A DNA stretch of 64,000 nucleotides from UBA830 sp038146925 (GTDB lineage Bacteria; Pseudomonadota; Alphaproteobacteria; MPNO01; UBA830), in the NCBI GenBank assembly GCA_038146925.1, contig JAYQSP010000009.1, forward strand, positions 62,001 through 126,000. The letters run 5' to 3'. Shown piece after piece: positions 1 to 8,090 of the stretch. The stretch's first letter is position 1; every line of letters begins with the position of its first letter. The notes below the pieces were generated by a model. It had not been told where the DNA came from. It did not search any database and was given only the letters and a program-made list of their open reading frames with translations. A program made the position numbers and the translations under genes.

Positions 1-741
1 GGGAAAATCCGCGCCGGCGATCAGACTTACTCCCAGTTTACCGCGCCGGGCCTGCTGGTTCGGGTTCTGAAAAATGTTTACCGCTTCTTCGGTGGTGTCG
101 CGCCATTCAACGATGCAAAATCCGGCGCTTTCCATCGCCGTCCGCATTTCGTCTTCCGTCGCCACGTAACTGATCGACGGCTCACGCGCCCATGGCAACG
201 GCCAGGCCGGTTCTCCTCCAAGTCCGACGACCACATCAGACGTCACGAACCGCCCGCCGGGTCTGAGAACACGCGCGATCTCGGCATAGAAATCCGTCTT
301 TTCGGCGACGTTCATGGAGACATTCTGGCTCCACCCGATATCGAACAGACCGTCACCGAAGGGCAGATCGAGGGCGTTGGCCCGCTCGAAGCGCGCCCGG
401 TCGAACAAACCGCAGCGTTCGGTCAGCATATTTGCTACGTCGATATAGTCCGGCGTCAGGTCGATGCCGGTAACCTCGCAGTCGAATTCGGCCGCCAGGT
501 ACCGTGCGGGACCGCCGACCCCGCAACCGATATCGATCACCTTTTCGCCCGGTTCCGGCGCAGCAAGTGCTGCCTGATCCCGCGTCGCCGGGAAGCCGCG
601 CGTGTGAAACTGGTCGAACGACGTCAGCCGGTCCCAGCTCAGCGCATCGATATCCATGCCCTCCCCGGTCAGCGCAGACAGCACCCGGTCGGCCATGCCG
701 GAACCGCTGTAATGCGCGGCGATCCTGTTTCCTTCGCTCAT
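1..741 (-). CDS. Class I SAM-dependent methyltransferase (3' end missing)
   Basis: About 247 residues are visible before the gene runs off the left edge; the start ATG is at 741. Residues about 67-80 read VIDIGCGVGGPARY, the glycine-rich SAM-binding motif I, and an acidic motif II follows (VTGIDLTPDYIDVA). A later stretch reading ARVLRPGGRF is the usual post-motif III segment of the UbiE/type-11 family. The substrate cannot be told from this; small-molecule N-, C- or O-methylation are all possible. Its ATG overlaps the stop of the acyl-CoA synthetase remnant just upstream (ATGA), so it was once translationally coupled to that gene. No other start with a better ribosome binding site is seen. 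Confidence 0.8.
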   Translation of the reverse strand, partial: MSEGNRIAAHYSGSGMADRVLSALTGEGMDIDALSWDRLTSFDQFHTRGFPATRDQAALAAPEPGEKVIDIGCGVGGPARYLAAEFDCEVTGIDLTPDYIDVANMLTERCGLFDRARFERANALDLPFGDGLFDIGWSQNVSMNVAEKTDFYAEIARVLRPGGRFVTSDVVVGLGGEPAWPLPWAREPSISYVATEDEMRTAMESAGFCIVEWRDTTEEAVNIFQNPNQQARRGKLGVSLIAGADFP

Positions 742-975
742 TTCCGCTCCCTTATTTCCGATCTGAGTATTTTTCCATTAATGGTTTTCGGCAATTCACG
801 TTCAAACGAGATCACCCTCGGATACATATAGGTTGCGGCGTTGGTCTTCACGTAATCCTGCAGCTCGCCGACCAGCGCATCGTCTCCATCTCGGCCGGCC
901 GCGGTCACGATCTAAGCCTTGACGACGTGTCCGCGTCTGCCCGACGGGTCCGGCGCCGGCACGCAGGCGCATTCC
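738..975 (-). pseudogene. Acyl-CoA synthetase (AMP-forming) 3' remnant
   Basis: Reading the minus strand, the last 42 codons encode ELQDYVKTNAATYMYPRV followed by ELPKTINGKILRSEIRERK and a stop. This is the C-terminal subdomain of AMP-forming acyl-CoA synthetases, including the A10 motif with the adenylation lysine (NGK). Just upstream in the same frame GRRGHVVKA is followed by a TAG at 912-914 and then IVTAAGRDGDDALV, so the conserved domain is interrupted by a stop. No N-terminal or central domain is found upstream; the sequence there belongs to the Dabb gene on the other strand. The remnant ends in an ATGA overlap with the methyltransferase start. It is a deletion remnant of a gene that once preceded the methyltransferase. 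Confidence 0.75.
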
Positions 976-1108
976 TGTCCCTCCGGTTTTCTGTTAATCG
1001 TTGGCAACATGTTTGTCGCACCCAGAATGGTCGTGGACAATACCCGCCCCTTGTCCGTCGCCGACGAAGCATGCACGATGCCGCCACACAAAACCAGGAG
1101 AACACAAA

Positions 1109-1405
1109 ATGACCGTACAGCATATCGTGATGCTCGAATTCAACGACGGCGTGGACGAAGACACGCGGATGAATTCGCTGAAGGCGGTGGAAGGCCTGAA
1201 AGACAAGATCGACGGGATCAAGAAGATCGAATCCGGCAAGGATTTTTCCGGCCGCGCCGGAGACTTCACGCATGCAGTTATTGTCACCATGCGCGACAAG
1301 GACGTGCTGTCGGCTTACGGCCCTCACCCGGCGCACAAGGAGGTGCAGGGGCTTCTCGGCCCGGTGGTCAAAACCCTTTGGGTGATCGATTTCGAACCGT
1401 CCTGA
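1109..1405 (+). CDS. Dabb-family (stress-responsive alpha/beta barrel) protein
   Basis: A 98-residue protein starting MTVQHIVMLEF. The start at 1109 is chosen because AGGAG lies 8 bases upstream and the Dabb fold begins at once with the strand pattern hHIVMLxF; the longer frame back to 1001 adds low-complexity sequence. Family features visible are the HIVMLEFNDG opening, a central helix with an IDGIKKIESGKDFS strand, and the HPAHKEVQ segment before the final VKTLWVIDFEP strand. Dabb proteins are small dimeric ferredoxin-like barrels of varied function: some are cyclases or decarboxylases, many are unknown. The gene is followed 33 bases later by an MFS transporter. Confidence 0.8.
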   Translation: MTVQHIVMLEFNDGVDEDTRMNSLKAVEGLKDKIDGIKKIESGKDFSGRAGDFTHAVIVTMRDKDVLSAYGPHPAHKEVQGLLGPVVKTLWVIDFEPS

Positions 1406-1438
1406 CGGCGCCCGCGATATGAACAACACGACCGGCGA

Positions 1439-2683
1439 ATGACCGCCGCCCCAGATACCCGGTCCTACGCTGCCCTTCGGTATCCGGCATCGCGCATTTA
1501 TCTGCTGGGTGCGGCGCTGGCGATGATGGCCGACAGCATCGAGCACGTGATCAGCTACTGGATCATCTTCGAAAAGTTCCAGTCGCCGTCGCTGGCAGGG
1601 TTCGCGGTGATCGCCCACTGGGTGCCGTTTCTTCTGTGCTCCATCTGGGCGGGCGCGTTGGCCGACCGCTACGATCCGCGCCGCATTATCCAGGCGGGGA
1701 TGGCCCTGTTCATGCTGGTGTCGCTGGGCTGGGGAATCCTGTTCGCCACCGACAGCCTGGAGAAGTGGCATGCGGTGATCCTGCTGATTGTCCACGGTCT
1801 GGCCGGCGTGTTATGGGCGCCGGCGGGCCAGGTGCTCGTGCACGACGTGGTCGGCGGCCGCCAGTTGCAAAGCGCCATCCGCCTGCTGGCGACGTCGCGC
1901 ACGCTGGGACTGCTGCTCGGACCGGCCGCAGGCGGCGCCTTGCTGCTGATCGTCGGTCCGACCTGGGGCATATTCATCAACGTGCTGATTTATCTGCCGC
2001 TGACCCTTTGGCTGATCCGCAACCCGAAGGAAGTGAACACCGACCGTAACTCGACCGGCGCGGCCATGACCAGCTTTCGCGACATGTTCGAAACCGTGCG
2101 GCAGGTTTCCGGCATCCCGGTCGTCTTCGCGATGTCGTTTCTCGCCGGTCTCGCCGCGTTTTTCATCGGCAACGCGCATGAACCGCAGATGCCGGAATTC
2201 GCCCGCGATCTCGGCTATGGCGGCGAAGGGCTGTATTACAGCATGTTGCTGGCCGCCAACGCCGTGGGCGCGTTGATGGCGGGCATCATCCTCGAAGCCG
2301 GTAACATGCTGCCGGCGAAAACACGGACGTCCTTCATTCTCGGTCTGTTGTGGGCGCTGGCAATACTTGGATTTGCTGTTTCGCAAAACTACATTCTCGC
2401 ATTCTGTCTGCTGGCCTGTGCGGGTTTCCTGGACCTGTCGTTCAATTCGATGACCCGCACGCTGGCGCAGCTCCATTCGCCGCCCGAAATCCGGGGCCGC
2501 GCGATCGGGTTATTCAACGTCGGCAGCCTCGGCTGCCGGACGTTCAGCGGGTTCACGGTCGGCTTCGGCGGCGGGATGATCGGGATTCACTGGTCGCTGG
2601 GCCTCAGCGCCCTGGCCCTGTTTGCCTGCATGGCGGCGCTGTTCGTCTGGGCGGGGCGGCGCGGGGTGATGGAGAAGGCATAA
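1439..2683 (+). CDS. MFS transporter (EntS/MFS_3-like)
   Basis: A 414-residue integral membrane protein with about 12 hydrophobic segments, the usual length for a major facilitator. The cytoplasmic loop between segments 2 and 3 reads GALADRYDPRR, matching the MFS motif A (GxLADRxxxRR). The pattern resembles the MFS_3 group that includes enterobactin exporter EntS, so small-molecule efflux is likely, but the substrate is unknown. The start ATG at 1439 has only a weak ribosome binding site, and a tiny reading frame from 1419 overlaps it. It lies between the Dabb gene and the CMD-family gene on the same strand, with short gaps, so the three may be co-transcribed. Confidence 0.85.
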   Translation: MTAAPDTRSYAALRYPASRIYLLGAALAMMADSIEHVISYWIIFEKFQSPSLAGFAVIAHWVPFLLCSIWAGALADRYDPRRIIQAGMALFMLVSLGWGILFATDSLEKWHAVILLIVHGLAGVLWAPAGQVLVHDVVGGRQLQSAIRLLATSRTLGLLLGPAAGGALLLIVGPTWGIFINVLIYLPLTLWLIRNPKEVNTDRNSTGAAMTSFRDMFETVRQVSGIPVVFAMSFLAGLAAFFIGNAHEPQMPEFARDLGYGGEGLYYSMLLAANAVGALMAGIILEAGNMLPAKTRTSFILGLLWALAILGFAVSQNYILAFCLLACAGFLDLSFNSMTRTLAQLHSPPEIRGRAIGLFNVGSLGCRTFSGFTVGFGGGMIGIHWSLGLSALALFACMAALFVWAGRRGVMEKA

Positions 2684-2695
2684 GGAGATACGCGA

Positions 2696-3463
2696 ATGAC
2701 GCGCGAGGAAAACCGAAACGCGGGCGCCGGGCGCCGCCGGGCAGCCGGCCAACCCGACGACGACCCGGGCCTGAACGCGCCCGGTTACGCCGCCTATGTC
2801 GATGAATATTACCATCAGGATATTTCCGGCAGGGATATCCTGCCGGCCGAAGACCGCGTGATTCCCGCGCTGACGGCACTGTGTTTCCGGGGGGCCGAGA
2901 AAGCGACGGAACGCATGGTCGGCGCCGCGCTCGACGCCGGGCTGGAATCGCGTGCCGTTCTCGAGATCTTTATCCAGTCGGCGCTGTATAGCGGCCTGCC
3001 GAGAACGGAAGAGGCGATCGCCGCCGCGAACCGCGTTTTCGCCGCCCGCGGCATTTCTCTACCCGACGACCCGGAAGACACGCGTACGGTGGCACAGATG
3101 GACGCGGACGGCGCGGCCGTCATGGAAAAGCTGCACGGCCCGCGTCAGGCCGGTGGCTACGCCTCGCCCGACAATCCGGTGACGTTTTCGCTCTATCAGG
3201 GCGCCATCCGGCACGGATACGGTCAGCTCTGGGTCCGACCGGGCCTCGATCTGCGCCAGCGGGTGATCGTCGCCATCGCGGGCTTCACCTCCGCCGCCCT
3301 GCACGACTCCCTGCGCAAATTCGCGGTCTCGGCGCTGAATGTCGGCCTGTCGAAAGACCAGGTCGCCGAAGCCGCCATCCAGACCGCGCCGTGGAACGGT
3401 CTGCCAATCGCGCTCAACGGCCTGACCGTGATCAGCGCCGCCTTTGACGAGGCGGGCGTCTGA
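2696..3463 (+). CDS. Carboxymuconolactone decarboxylase (CMD) family protein, two domains
   Basis: A 255-residue protein with two CMD-like helical domains, about residues 55-125 and 160-250. The second contains the typical RQRVIVAIAGFTSAALHDSL and AIQTAPWNGLP patterns. There is no CxxC pair, so it is unlikely to be an AhpD-type peroxidase; a lactone decarboxylase or related lyase is closer. The start at 2696 follows AAGGAGATA at a good distance and lies 12 bases after the MFS stop, suggesting an operon. The first 20 residues are rich in Arg and Gly and not conserved-looking. The precise substrate cannot be inferred. Confidence 0.8.
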   Translation: MTREENRNAGAGRRRAAGQPDDDPGLNAPGYAAYVDEYYHQDISGRDILPAEDRVIPALTALCFRGAEKATERMVGAALDAGLESRAVLEIFIQSALYSGLPRTEEAIAAANRVFAARGISLPDDPEDTRTVAQMDADGAAVMEKLHGPRQAGGYASPDNPVTFSLYQGAIRHGYGQLWVRPGLDLRQRVIVAIAGFTSAALHDSLRKFAVSALNVGLSKDQVAEAAIQTAPWNGLPIALNGLTVISAAFDEAGV

Positions 3464-3536
3464 AACTGGATTTCCGGAAACAGTCGTGCGAACGTACTAA
3501 AACGCGATCCGAGACTGGAAATGCCCCGGTGACATC

Positions 3537-3842
3537 ATGAGCGATACCGATACCAATACCGGCACCGTCACGCGGACCAAGACCAAACGCCCGCGCATGT
3601 ACAAGGTGATGCTTGAAAACGACGACTTCACCCCGCGCGAATTCGTCATCAAGGTTCTGAAGACCGTCTTCCGCATGACCGACGAAGAAGCCTATCACAA
3701 GATGATGACGGCGCATCAGCAGGGCAGCTGCGTGATTTCCGTCTACACCCGCGACGTCGCCGAATCCAAGGCCAGGGAAGCCACCGACATGGGCAAGGAA
3801 GCCGGCCACCCGCTGATGTTCACCATCGAGCCGGAGGAGTGA
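3537..3842 (+). CDS. clpS: ATP-dependent Clp protease adaptor ClpS (ClpS2 type)
   Basis: A 101-residue ClpS. Such adaptors bind the N domain of ClpA and deliver N-degron proteins to ClpAP. A basic, flexible N-terminal tail (about 20 residues) is followed by RPRMYKVMLENDDFTPREFV, holding the conserved N-D-D/TP substrate-pocket segment, and later by MMTAHQQGSCVISVYTRDVA. The ending GHPLMFTIEPEE resembles the second ClpS paralogue (ClpS2) that alphaproteobacteria carry, rather than ClpS1, which lies next to clpA. No clpA is seen nearby, in line with a stand-alone ClpS2. The gene is followed by a palindromic intergenic repeat. Confidence 0.93.
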   Translation: MSDTDTNTGTVTRTKTKRPRMYKVMLENDDFTPREFVIKVLKTVFRMTDEEAYHKMMTAHQQGSCVISVYTRDVAESKAREATDMGKEAGHPLMFTIEPEE

Positions 3843-3854
3843 AGGTATAAGGTT

Positions 3855-3958
3855 ATTGCTAGGCAAACCCTCGGGTCAGGCCTGAGGGTGACAAATCAAG
3901 TTAAGCCCCAAAGAACACTTGTCATCGTCGGGCTTGAGTATTCTCGACGATTGATCGC
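3855..3958. repeat. Palindromic intergenic repeat (alphaproteobacterial type)
   Basis: Between clpS and the convergent molybdenum hydroxylase gene are two imperfect palindromes: CCCTCGGGTCAGGCCTGAGG at about 3868-3887, and a pair ATCGTCG...CGACGAT at about 3924-3952. Both resemble dispersed palindromes common in alphaproteobacterial intergenic DNA. No T-run follows, so a rho-independent terminator is not obvious. The reading of the hydroxylase gene runs into this repeat because of a frameshift. Confidence 0.5.
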
Positions 3959-6332
3959 TCACCCCCGCGCCGCCGCAATCACCTCCAGCACATGCTCCGG
4001 CGTGAAGGGCCTGCTTGGTCACCTGCGCGCCCAGCGGGCGGAGCGCGTCGTTCACGGCGCACCACAAAGCGGCGATGGCGCCGATGGTGCCGGACTCGCC
4101 GATGCCGTTGGCGCCAAGCTCGGTGTTGGTGAGTGGGGTTTCGACATGGGCGATTTTAATGTCGGGCATTTCGCCGGCCATCGGCAGCAGATAATCGGCC
4201 AGCGTCGCGTTCAGCAGCTGACCGGTTTCGTCGTACTGGCTGTGTTCGTAGAGCGTGTTGCCGATACCCTGGATGACGCCGCCGCGGATCTGTTCGTCGA
4301 CCATCAGCGGGTTCACGACGCGGCCGCAATCGTCTGCCACCCACCAGCCGAGCAATTTGATGAAACCGGTCTCGATGTCGACCTCGACATGCGCGCCCTG
4401 CACGCCGTTGGCGACGTAGTACGGCGTATCGGGGACGTGGTGGCGGGTCACCATCAGTTCCGGCTGGGTGCCGCCCGGCAGCGTGTCCTGGCGGAAATAG
4501 CCGACCTTGGCGAGCTCGGCGAGATCCATCCGGGCTTCGCCGGTCGCGGCATCGCAGATTTCTCCCTCTTCCAGCGTCAGCGCGTCGGCCGTGGTCTGCA
4601 GCACCGACGCGGCGAGATCGAGGATGTTCCCCTTCAGCGCCTTGCCGGCCTGCAGCGCGGCTTCGCCGCCCATCGCCATGCCGCGCGACGCCCAGGCGCC
4701 GCCGCCATAGGGAGTGGTGGCGCTGTCGCCGGCGATGACGTCGATATCGTCCATGCCGATTCCGAGCTGGTCGCCGACGATCTGGGCGATGCCGGTCAGC
4801 GTCCCCTGCCCCTGGTCGGTAACACTGGTCATCACGCGGACGACGCCGGTCGGTTCCAGCTTGACGGTGCAGCCGTCCTGGGTGGAGACGCGGGCGCCCG
4901 ACGGGCCGTAATAGACAGGGCCGAAGGCGGCGGCCTCGACGAAGGTCGCCACCCCGACGCCGCGCCACACGTTGTTTTCCCGCTGCGCCGCCTGTTCCGC
5001 CCGCAGGCCGTCGTAATCCATGATGTCGACGCAGGCGTCGAGACACCGGTGCAGCGACATGTATTTCGCCGCATAGCCGCCGACGCTGGTCAGCGGATAG
5101 TCTTCATCGCGGTGATAATTCTTCCGGCGAAACTCGACCGGATCGATCTCCGCCTTCGCGGCCGCCTGGTCGACCAGAACCTCGGTCACGGCACAGCCGA
5201 CCGGTACGCCGACGCCACGGAACATGCCGACGATGCCCTTGTTCACGTAGGCCACCCGCGTGCGCGCATGATAATCCGTCAGTGCGTAGGGCGCGGCGGC
5301 GCAGGTGATCGCCATCATGCCTTCGGCAAGGCCGAAGCGGATATAGGCGGTGTAGGCCCCGACCGACAGCGCGTTCTCGAAATCCATCGAGGTGATGCGG
5401 CCGTCCCCGTCCACGCCCATCTTCGCCGTGGCGATGTGATCGCGGGTCTGACAGTCGGCGGCGAACGATTCCAACCGGTCCGCGGTGAACTTCACCGGTT
5501 TGCCCAGCATTTTGGCGATAGCGGCGACGGCCAGTTCCTCGCCATGGACGTTGATCTTCAAGCCGAACCCGCCGCCGATATCGGGCGTGATGACGCGCAC
5601 CCTGTGTTCGGGAATGCCGAGATGACGCGAAAACACATCCTGCATCTGGTAAGGCGACTGGTGGGAATGGTGTACGGTCAGTCGTTCTTCGACCGTATCC
5701 CAATGGGCCAGGATCGCGCGACCTTCGAGCGTCACCGCCGTGTGACGCCCGAATTCGAAATCCTGTTCGACCGTGAACGCCGCATTCGACAGCGCCACCG
5801 GTGCGTCACCGGTGACGGTGGTGTGTTCGAAACACCGGTTGTCGCCGAGATCTGGATGAATCGGCGGCGACGCCGGATCCAGCGCCTCCAGGATATCCAT
5901 CACGGCAGGCAGTTCCTCGTACTCGACGATCACCAGATCGGCGGCGTCTTCCGCCTCGGCGCGGCTCGCGGCGACGACGGCGGCGACGGGTTCGCCCTGG
6001 TAACAGGCATGATCGACCGCCATGGCATGCTGCGGCGCGGATTTGTGACCCGGCCGATGCGCGGCGATGGCCACCATGGGTTCGCATATCTCGGCGACCT
6101 CGGCCGCCGTGACGATGCGGACCACGCCCGGCGCTTCCGCTGCCATGGATGTGTCGATACCGTTGATCCGGGCGTGACCATAGGGGCTGCGCACGAAGGC
6201 GATGTGCAGCATGTGGGGCACGGAAATGTCGTCGGTATAGCGTCCGCGCCCGTGAATGAGCCGTTTGACGTTGGGCCGCGCGACCCCCTTGCCGACCAGT
6301 CCGCCGGCGCCGTTTCCGTCGGGCGGCGTCAT
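3876..6332 (-). CDS. Xanthine dehydrogenase/CODH-family molybdopterin-binding large subunit (3' frameshift)
   Basis: Large catalytic subunit of a molybdenum hydroxylase, about 790 conserved residues. The start ATG at 6332 overlaps the stop of the 2Fe-2S subunit gene (ATGA). Visible landmarks are IGGGFGLKINVHGEELAVA (cofactor-binding), TDQGQGTLTGIAQIVGDQL, and near the end GIGESGTIGAIAALWCAVND, which carries the catalytic glutamate. The usual active-site loop reads GMFRGVGVP, not the CSFR loop of form I CO dehydrogenase, so CO is an unlikely substrate; an aromatic or N-heterocyclic carbonyl compound is more likely. After GAQVTKQ the frame is shifted: in the +1 frame it would read PFTPEHVLEVIAAARG and stop at 3959, whereas the given frame runs on to 3876 through the intergenic repeat. 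No FAD subunit gene is adjacent. Confidence 0.88.
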   Translation of the reverse strand: MTPPDGNGAGGLVGKGVARPNVKRLIHGRGRYTDDISVPHMLHIAFVRSPYGHARINGIDTSMAAEAPGVVRIVTAAEVAEICEPMVAIAAHRPGHKSAPQHAMAVDHACYQGEPVAAVVAASRAEAEDAADLVIVEYEELPAVMDILEALDPASPPIHPDLGDNRCFEHTTVTGDAPVALSNAAFTVEQDFEFGRHTAVTLEGRAILAHWDTVEERLTVHHSHQSPYQMQDVFSRHLGIPEHRVRVITPDIGGGFGLKINVHGEELAVAAIAKMLGKPVKFTADRLESFAADCQTRDHIATAKMGVDGDGRITSMDFENALSVGAYTAYIRFGLAEGMMAITCAAAPYALTDYHARTRVAYVNKGIVGMFRGVGVPVGCAVTEVLVDQAAAKAEIDPVEFRRKNYHRDEDYPLTSVGGYAAKYMSLHRCLDACVDIMDYDGLRAEQAAQRENNVWRGVGVATFVEAAAFGPVYYGPSGARVSTQDGCTVKLEPTGVVRVMTSVTDQGQGTLTGIAQIVGDQLGIGMDDIDVIAGDSATTPYGGGAWASRGMAMGGEAALQAGKALKGNILDLAASVLQTTADALTLEEGEICDAATGEARMDLAELAKVGYFRQDTLPGGTQPELMVTRHHVPDTPYYVANGVQGAHVEVDIETGFIKLLGWWVADDCGRVVNPLMVDEQIRGGVIQGIGNTLYEHSQYDETGQLLNATLADYLLPMAGEMPDIKIAHVETPLTNTELGANGIGESGTIGAIAALWCAVNDALRPLGAQVTKQALHAGACAGGDCGGAGVSDQSSRILKPDDDKCSLGLNLICHPQA

Positions 6333-6820
6333 GCGCCTGCTCTCTTTTTCATGGTTTCCTCGACCGCGTCGACGATCGCCTGATACCCCGTGCAGCGGCA
6401 CAGATTGCCCGACAGATGATCTCGGATCGCGTCGCGATCCGGGACGCCGCCGGCGGCCACCAGTTCGGCGGACGTGATCACCATGCCGGGCGTGCAATAG
6501 CCGCACTGGGCCGCGTTGCGCGCTTCGAACTCGGCCTGCAGGTCGGCGACCTCGCCGCTGTCGGACAGGCCTTCGATGGTGACGACCTCGGCGCCGTCGG
6601 CCTGCACCGCCAGCATCAGACAGCCGCGCACAGCCACGCCGTCGACCCGGACCGTGCAGGCGCCACAGACACCGTGTTCGCACGCCAGGTGCGAGCCCGT
6701 GAGTTCAAGGTCCAGGCGCAGAAAGTCGACCAGATGGCGGCGGACGGGTACGGTTTTCGTGACCGGCTCGCCGTTCACGATTAAATTTATTTCGGCGGTA
6801 TCTTCTGACATGGCAGGCAT
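6329..6820 (-). CDS. Molybdenum hydroxylase small subunit, two [2Fe-2S] clusters
   Basis: A 163-residue iron-sulfur subunit (CoxS/QorS/NdhS type). The plant-type cluster motif CEHGVCGACTV lies at about residues 49-59, and the second cluster is held by CGYCTPGM and CRCTGYQAIV, about residues 106-150. It passes electrons from the molybdenum site of the large subunit. The stop overlaps the large subunit start by 4 bases, which fits coupled translation at equal amounts. The FAD-binding medium subunit found in most such enzymes is missing next to these genes, so electrons either leave through another partner or the medium subunit is encoded elsewhere. Confidence 0.93.
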   Translation of the reverse strand: MPAMSEDTAEINLIVNGEPVTKTVPVRRHLVDFLRLDLELTGSHLACEHGVCGACTVRVDGVAVRGCLMLAVQADGAEVVTIEGLSDSGEVADLQAEFEARNAAQCGYCTPGMVITSAELVAAGGVPDRDAIRDHLSGNLCRCTGYQAIVDAVEETMKKRAGA

Positions 6821-6857
6821 AATCGCATCTTGGTCCTCGCAGGAAAAGACGCGGTGT

Positions 6858-7206
6858 TTAATTCCACTTCACCGTCTCGAAGACCCTCACCAGCTGGTCC
6901 CGCTGCCACCTGCCGGCGGCGTCGCCGTGAAACCGTTCGTGCCACAGCAGCTTTATTTCCACGTTCGGCAGATCGATGGGATGCGGCAGCGTCGTTACCG
7001 CTGGACGTGCGCCGAGCACGATAATGAATGCTCCCGGAATAGTCGCGATCAGATCGCTGCCGGCGACCACCAAGGGTATCGAGGGGAAACTCGGCGCGCA
7101 TCTGCTCGAGCGCATTGTCGAACCGCCCCTGTTGCAGAAGCGCACGGTAATCCTGGATCCGACGTGAGGGTTGGGTGTCGGGCGGCGTCACCGTTTGGTT
7201 CTCCAT
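6858..7206 (-). pseudogene. LysR-type regulator C-terminal remnant
   Basis: In one minus-strand frame the sequence PLVVAGSDLIATIP, later VEIKLLWHERFHGDAAGRWQRD, matches the very C-terminal end of the LysR substrate-binding domain. The preceding conserved part (LLQQGRFDNALEQMRAEFP) lies in a different frame, so there is a frameshift near 7080. No helix-turn-helix or rest of the effector domain is present; upstream sequence belongs to the selenoprotein gene on the plus strand. It is a decayed fragment, possibly once the regulator of the neighbouring molybdenum hydroxylase genes. Confidence 0.65.
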
Positions 7207-7290
7207 CTCGCAGGTGGGACTGCCAGCATATTGTCAGGCTTCGCGCCACCTGACACAGTCGGAACTACCGGAAACCAAAAGGAACGTCCC

Positions 7291-8070
7291 ATGGCTGCGA
7301 CCGATTACAATTACGACGTCTTTACGGGCGGACAGGAAGATTTTCTGGAATTCGCGATGCACGCGCCAAAGGTGACGATGCGCGCGCCGTCCTTCCCGGT
7401 CGAAGACCTCGCCACCGGCGAGACGGTGGAGATGAGGGAATTCTGGAAGAAAGGCGTGACGGTCATCGAGTTCGGCTCGTTCACCTGACCGTTCTGCGCG
7501 ATCGCCGCGGAGGCCATGGAAGACCTCCACGCGCGATATGCCGACCGGGCCGTGCGCTCGGTATTCGTTTACACCCACGAAGCCCATCCCGGCGAGAACT
7601 ATCACCATCACACGTCGATGGACGACAAACGCGCTAACGCGAAGGCCTTCGTTGAGCATTCGGACATCAGGCGCAAGGTGTATCTCGACGATCTGGAAGG
7701 AACCGCCCACCGCATCTATGGCGGGCTGCCAAACATGACCTGGATCGTCGGACGCGGCGGGTTTATCCACTACAAATCCGCCTGGACCAGCGCCGATGAC
7801 GTTGAAGACGCGCTGAAGAACGTACTCGATTTCCAAGAAAACCGGACCAAGGAGCAGTGGATTCCGTTCTACAGCGAGCGCAGCGCTTGGAGCACGCGGC
7901 CGATGGACAGGTTCCGCGAAGGTCTGGTCCGCGCCGGCCCGCAAGCTGTGTCCGACTACGAAGCCATGCTCGAAGCCAACAAGGCAAAGCGTGCCGCCCC
8001 GTCAGAAGACCTGGCCCCGCGCGTACCGGGCAATTTCTACAAGACCGAAGAGGAAGACGCCGGCAAATAG
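7291..8070 (+). CDS. Iodothyronine-deiodinase-like thioredoxin-fold selenoprotein (UGA = Sec66)
   Basis: A 259-residue protein if the in-frame UGA at 7486-7488 is read as selenocysteine. The start at 7291 follows AAAGGAACG. The core EFGSFT-U-PFCAIAAEA matches the deiodinase active site (NFGSCT-U-PxF), followed by VFVYTHEAHPGE, which matches the invariant hEAHxxD segment, then VYLDDLEGTAHRIYGGLP and IVGRGGFIHYKSAW, which close the thioredoxin fold. Both parts are in the same frame and well conserved, so the UGA is not decay. A cysteine follows at 69, giving a UxxC redox pair. A hairpin fitting a bacterial SECIS lies directly downstream. Known bacterial members of this family are redox proteins of unclear substrate. 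The C-terminal 70 residues are an extension beyond the fold. Confidence 0.88.
7489..7533 (+). promoter_or_regulatory. Candidate bacterial SECIS hairpin of the deiodinase-like gene
   Basis: Directly after the UGA the mRNA can fold with CGCG (7506-7509) pairing to CGCG (7530-7533), and GAGG (7510-7513) pairing to CCTC (7524-7527), with a 2-base bulge at 7528-7529 and a 10-base apical loop CCAUGGAAGA. The loop starts 25 bases past the UGA, within the distance used by bacterial SECIS elements. The loop has guanines but not in its first two positions in this fold, so the exact structure is uncertain. Confidence 0.55.
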
Positions 8071-8090
8071 CCGGCGTGTCTTGTGCAACC

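Noticed and set aside
912..914. TAG in the acyl-CoA synthetase remnant as pyrrolysine or readthrough
   Set aside because: The rest of the gene is missing, so it is a decayed fragment.
3888..6383. 831-codon open frame on the plus strand
   Set aside because: It mirrors the molybdenum hydroxylase large subunit, which has clear motifs on the minus strand.
3876..6820. Naming the hydroxylase a carbon monoxide dehydrogenase (coxL/coxS)
   Set aside because: The active-site loop lacks the form I CSFR signature and no FAD subunit is next to it.
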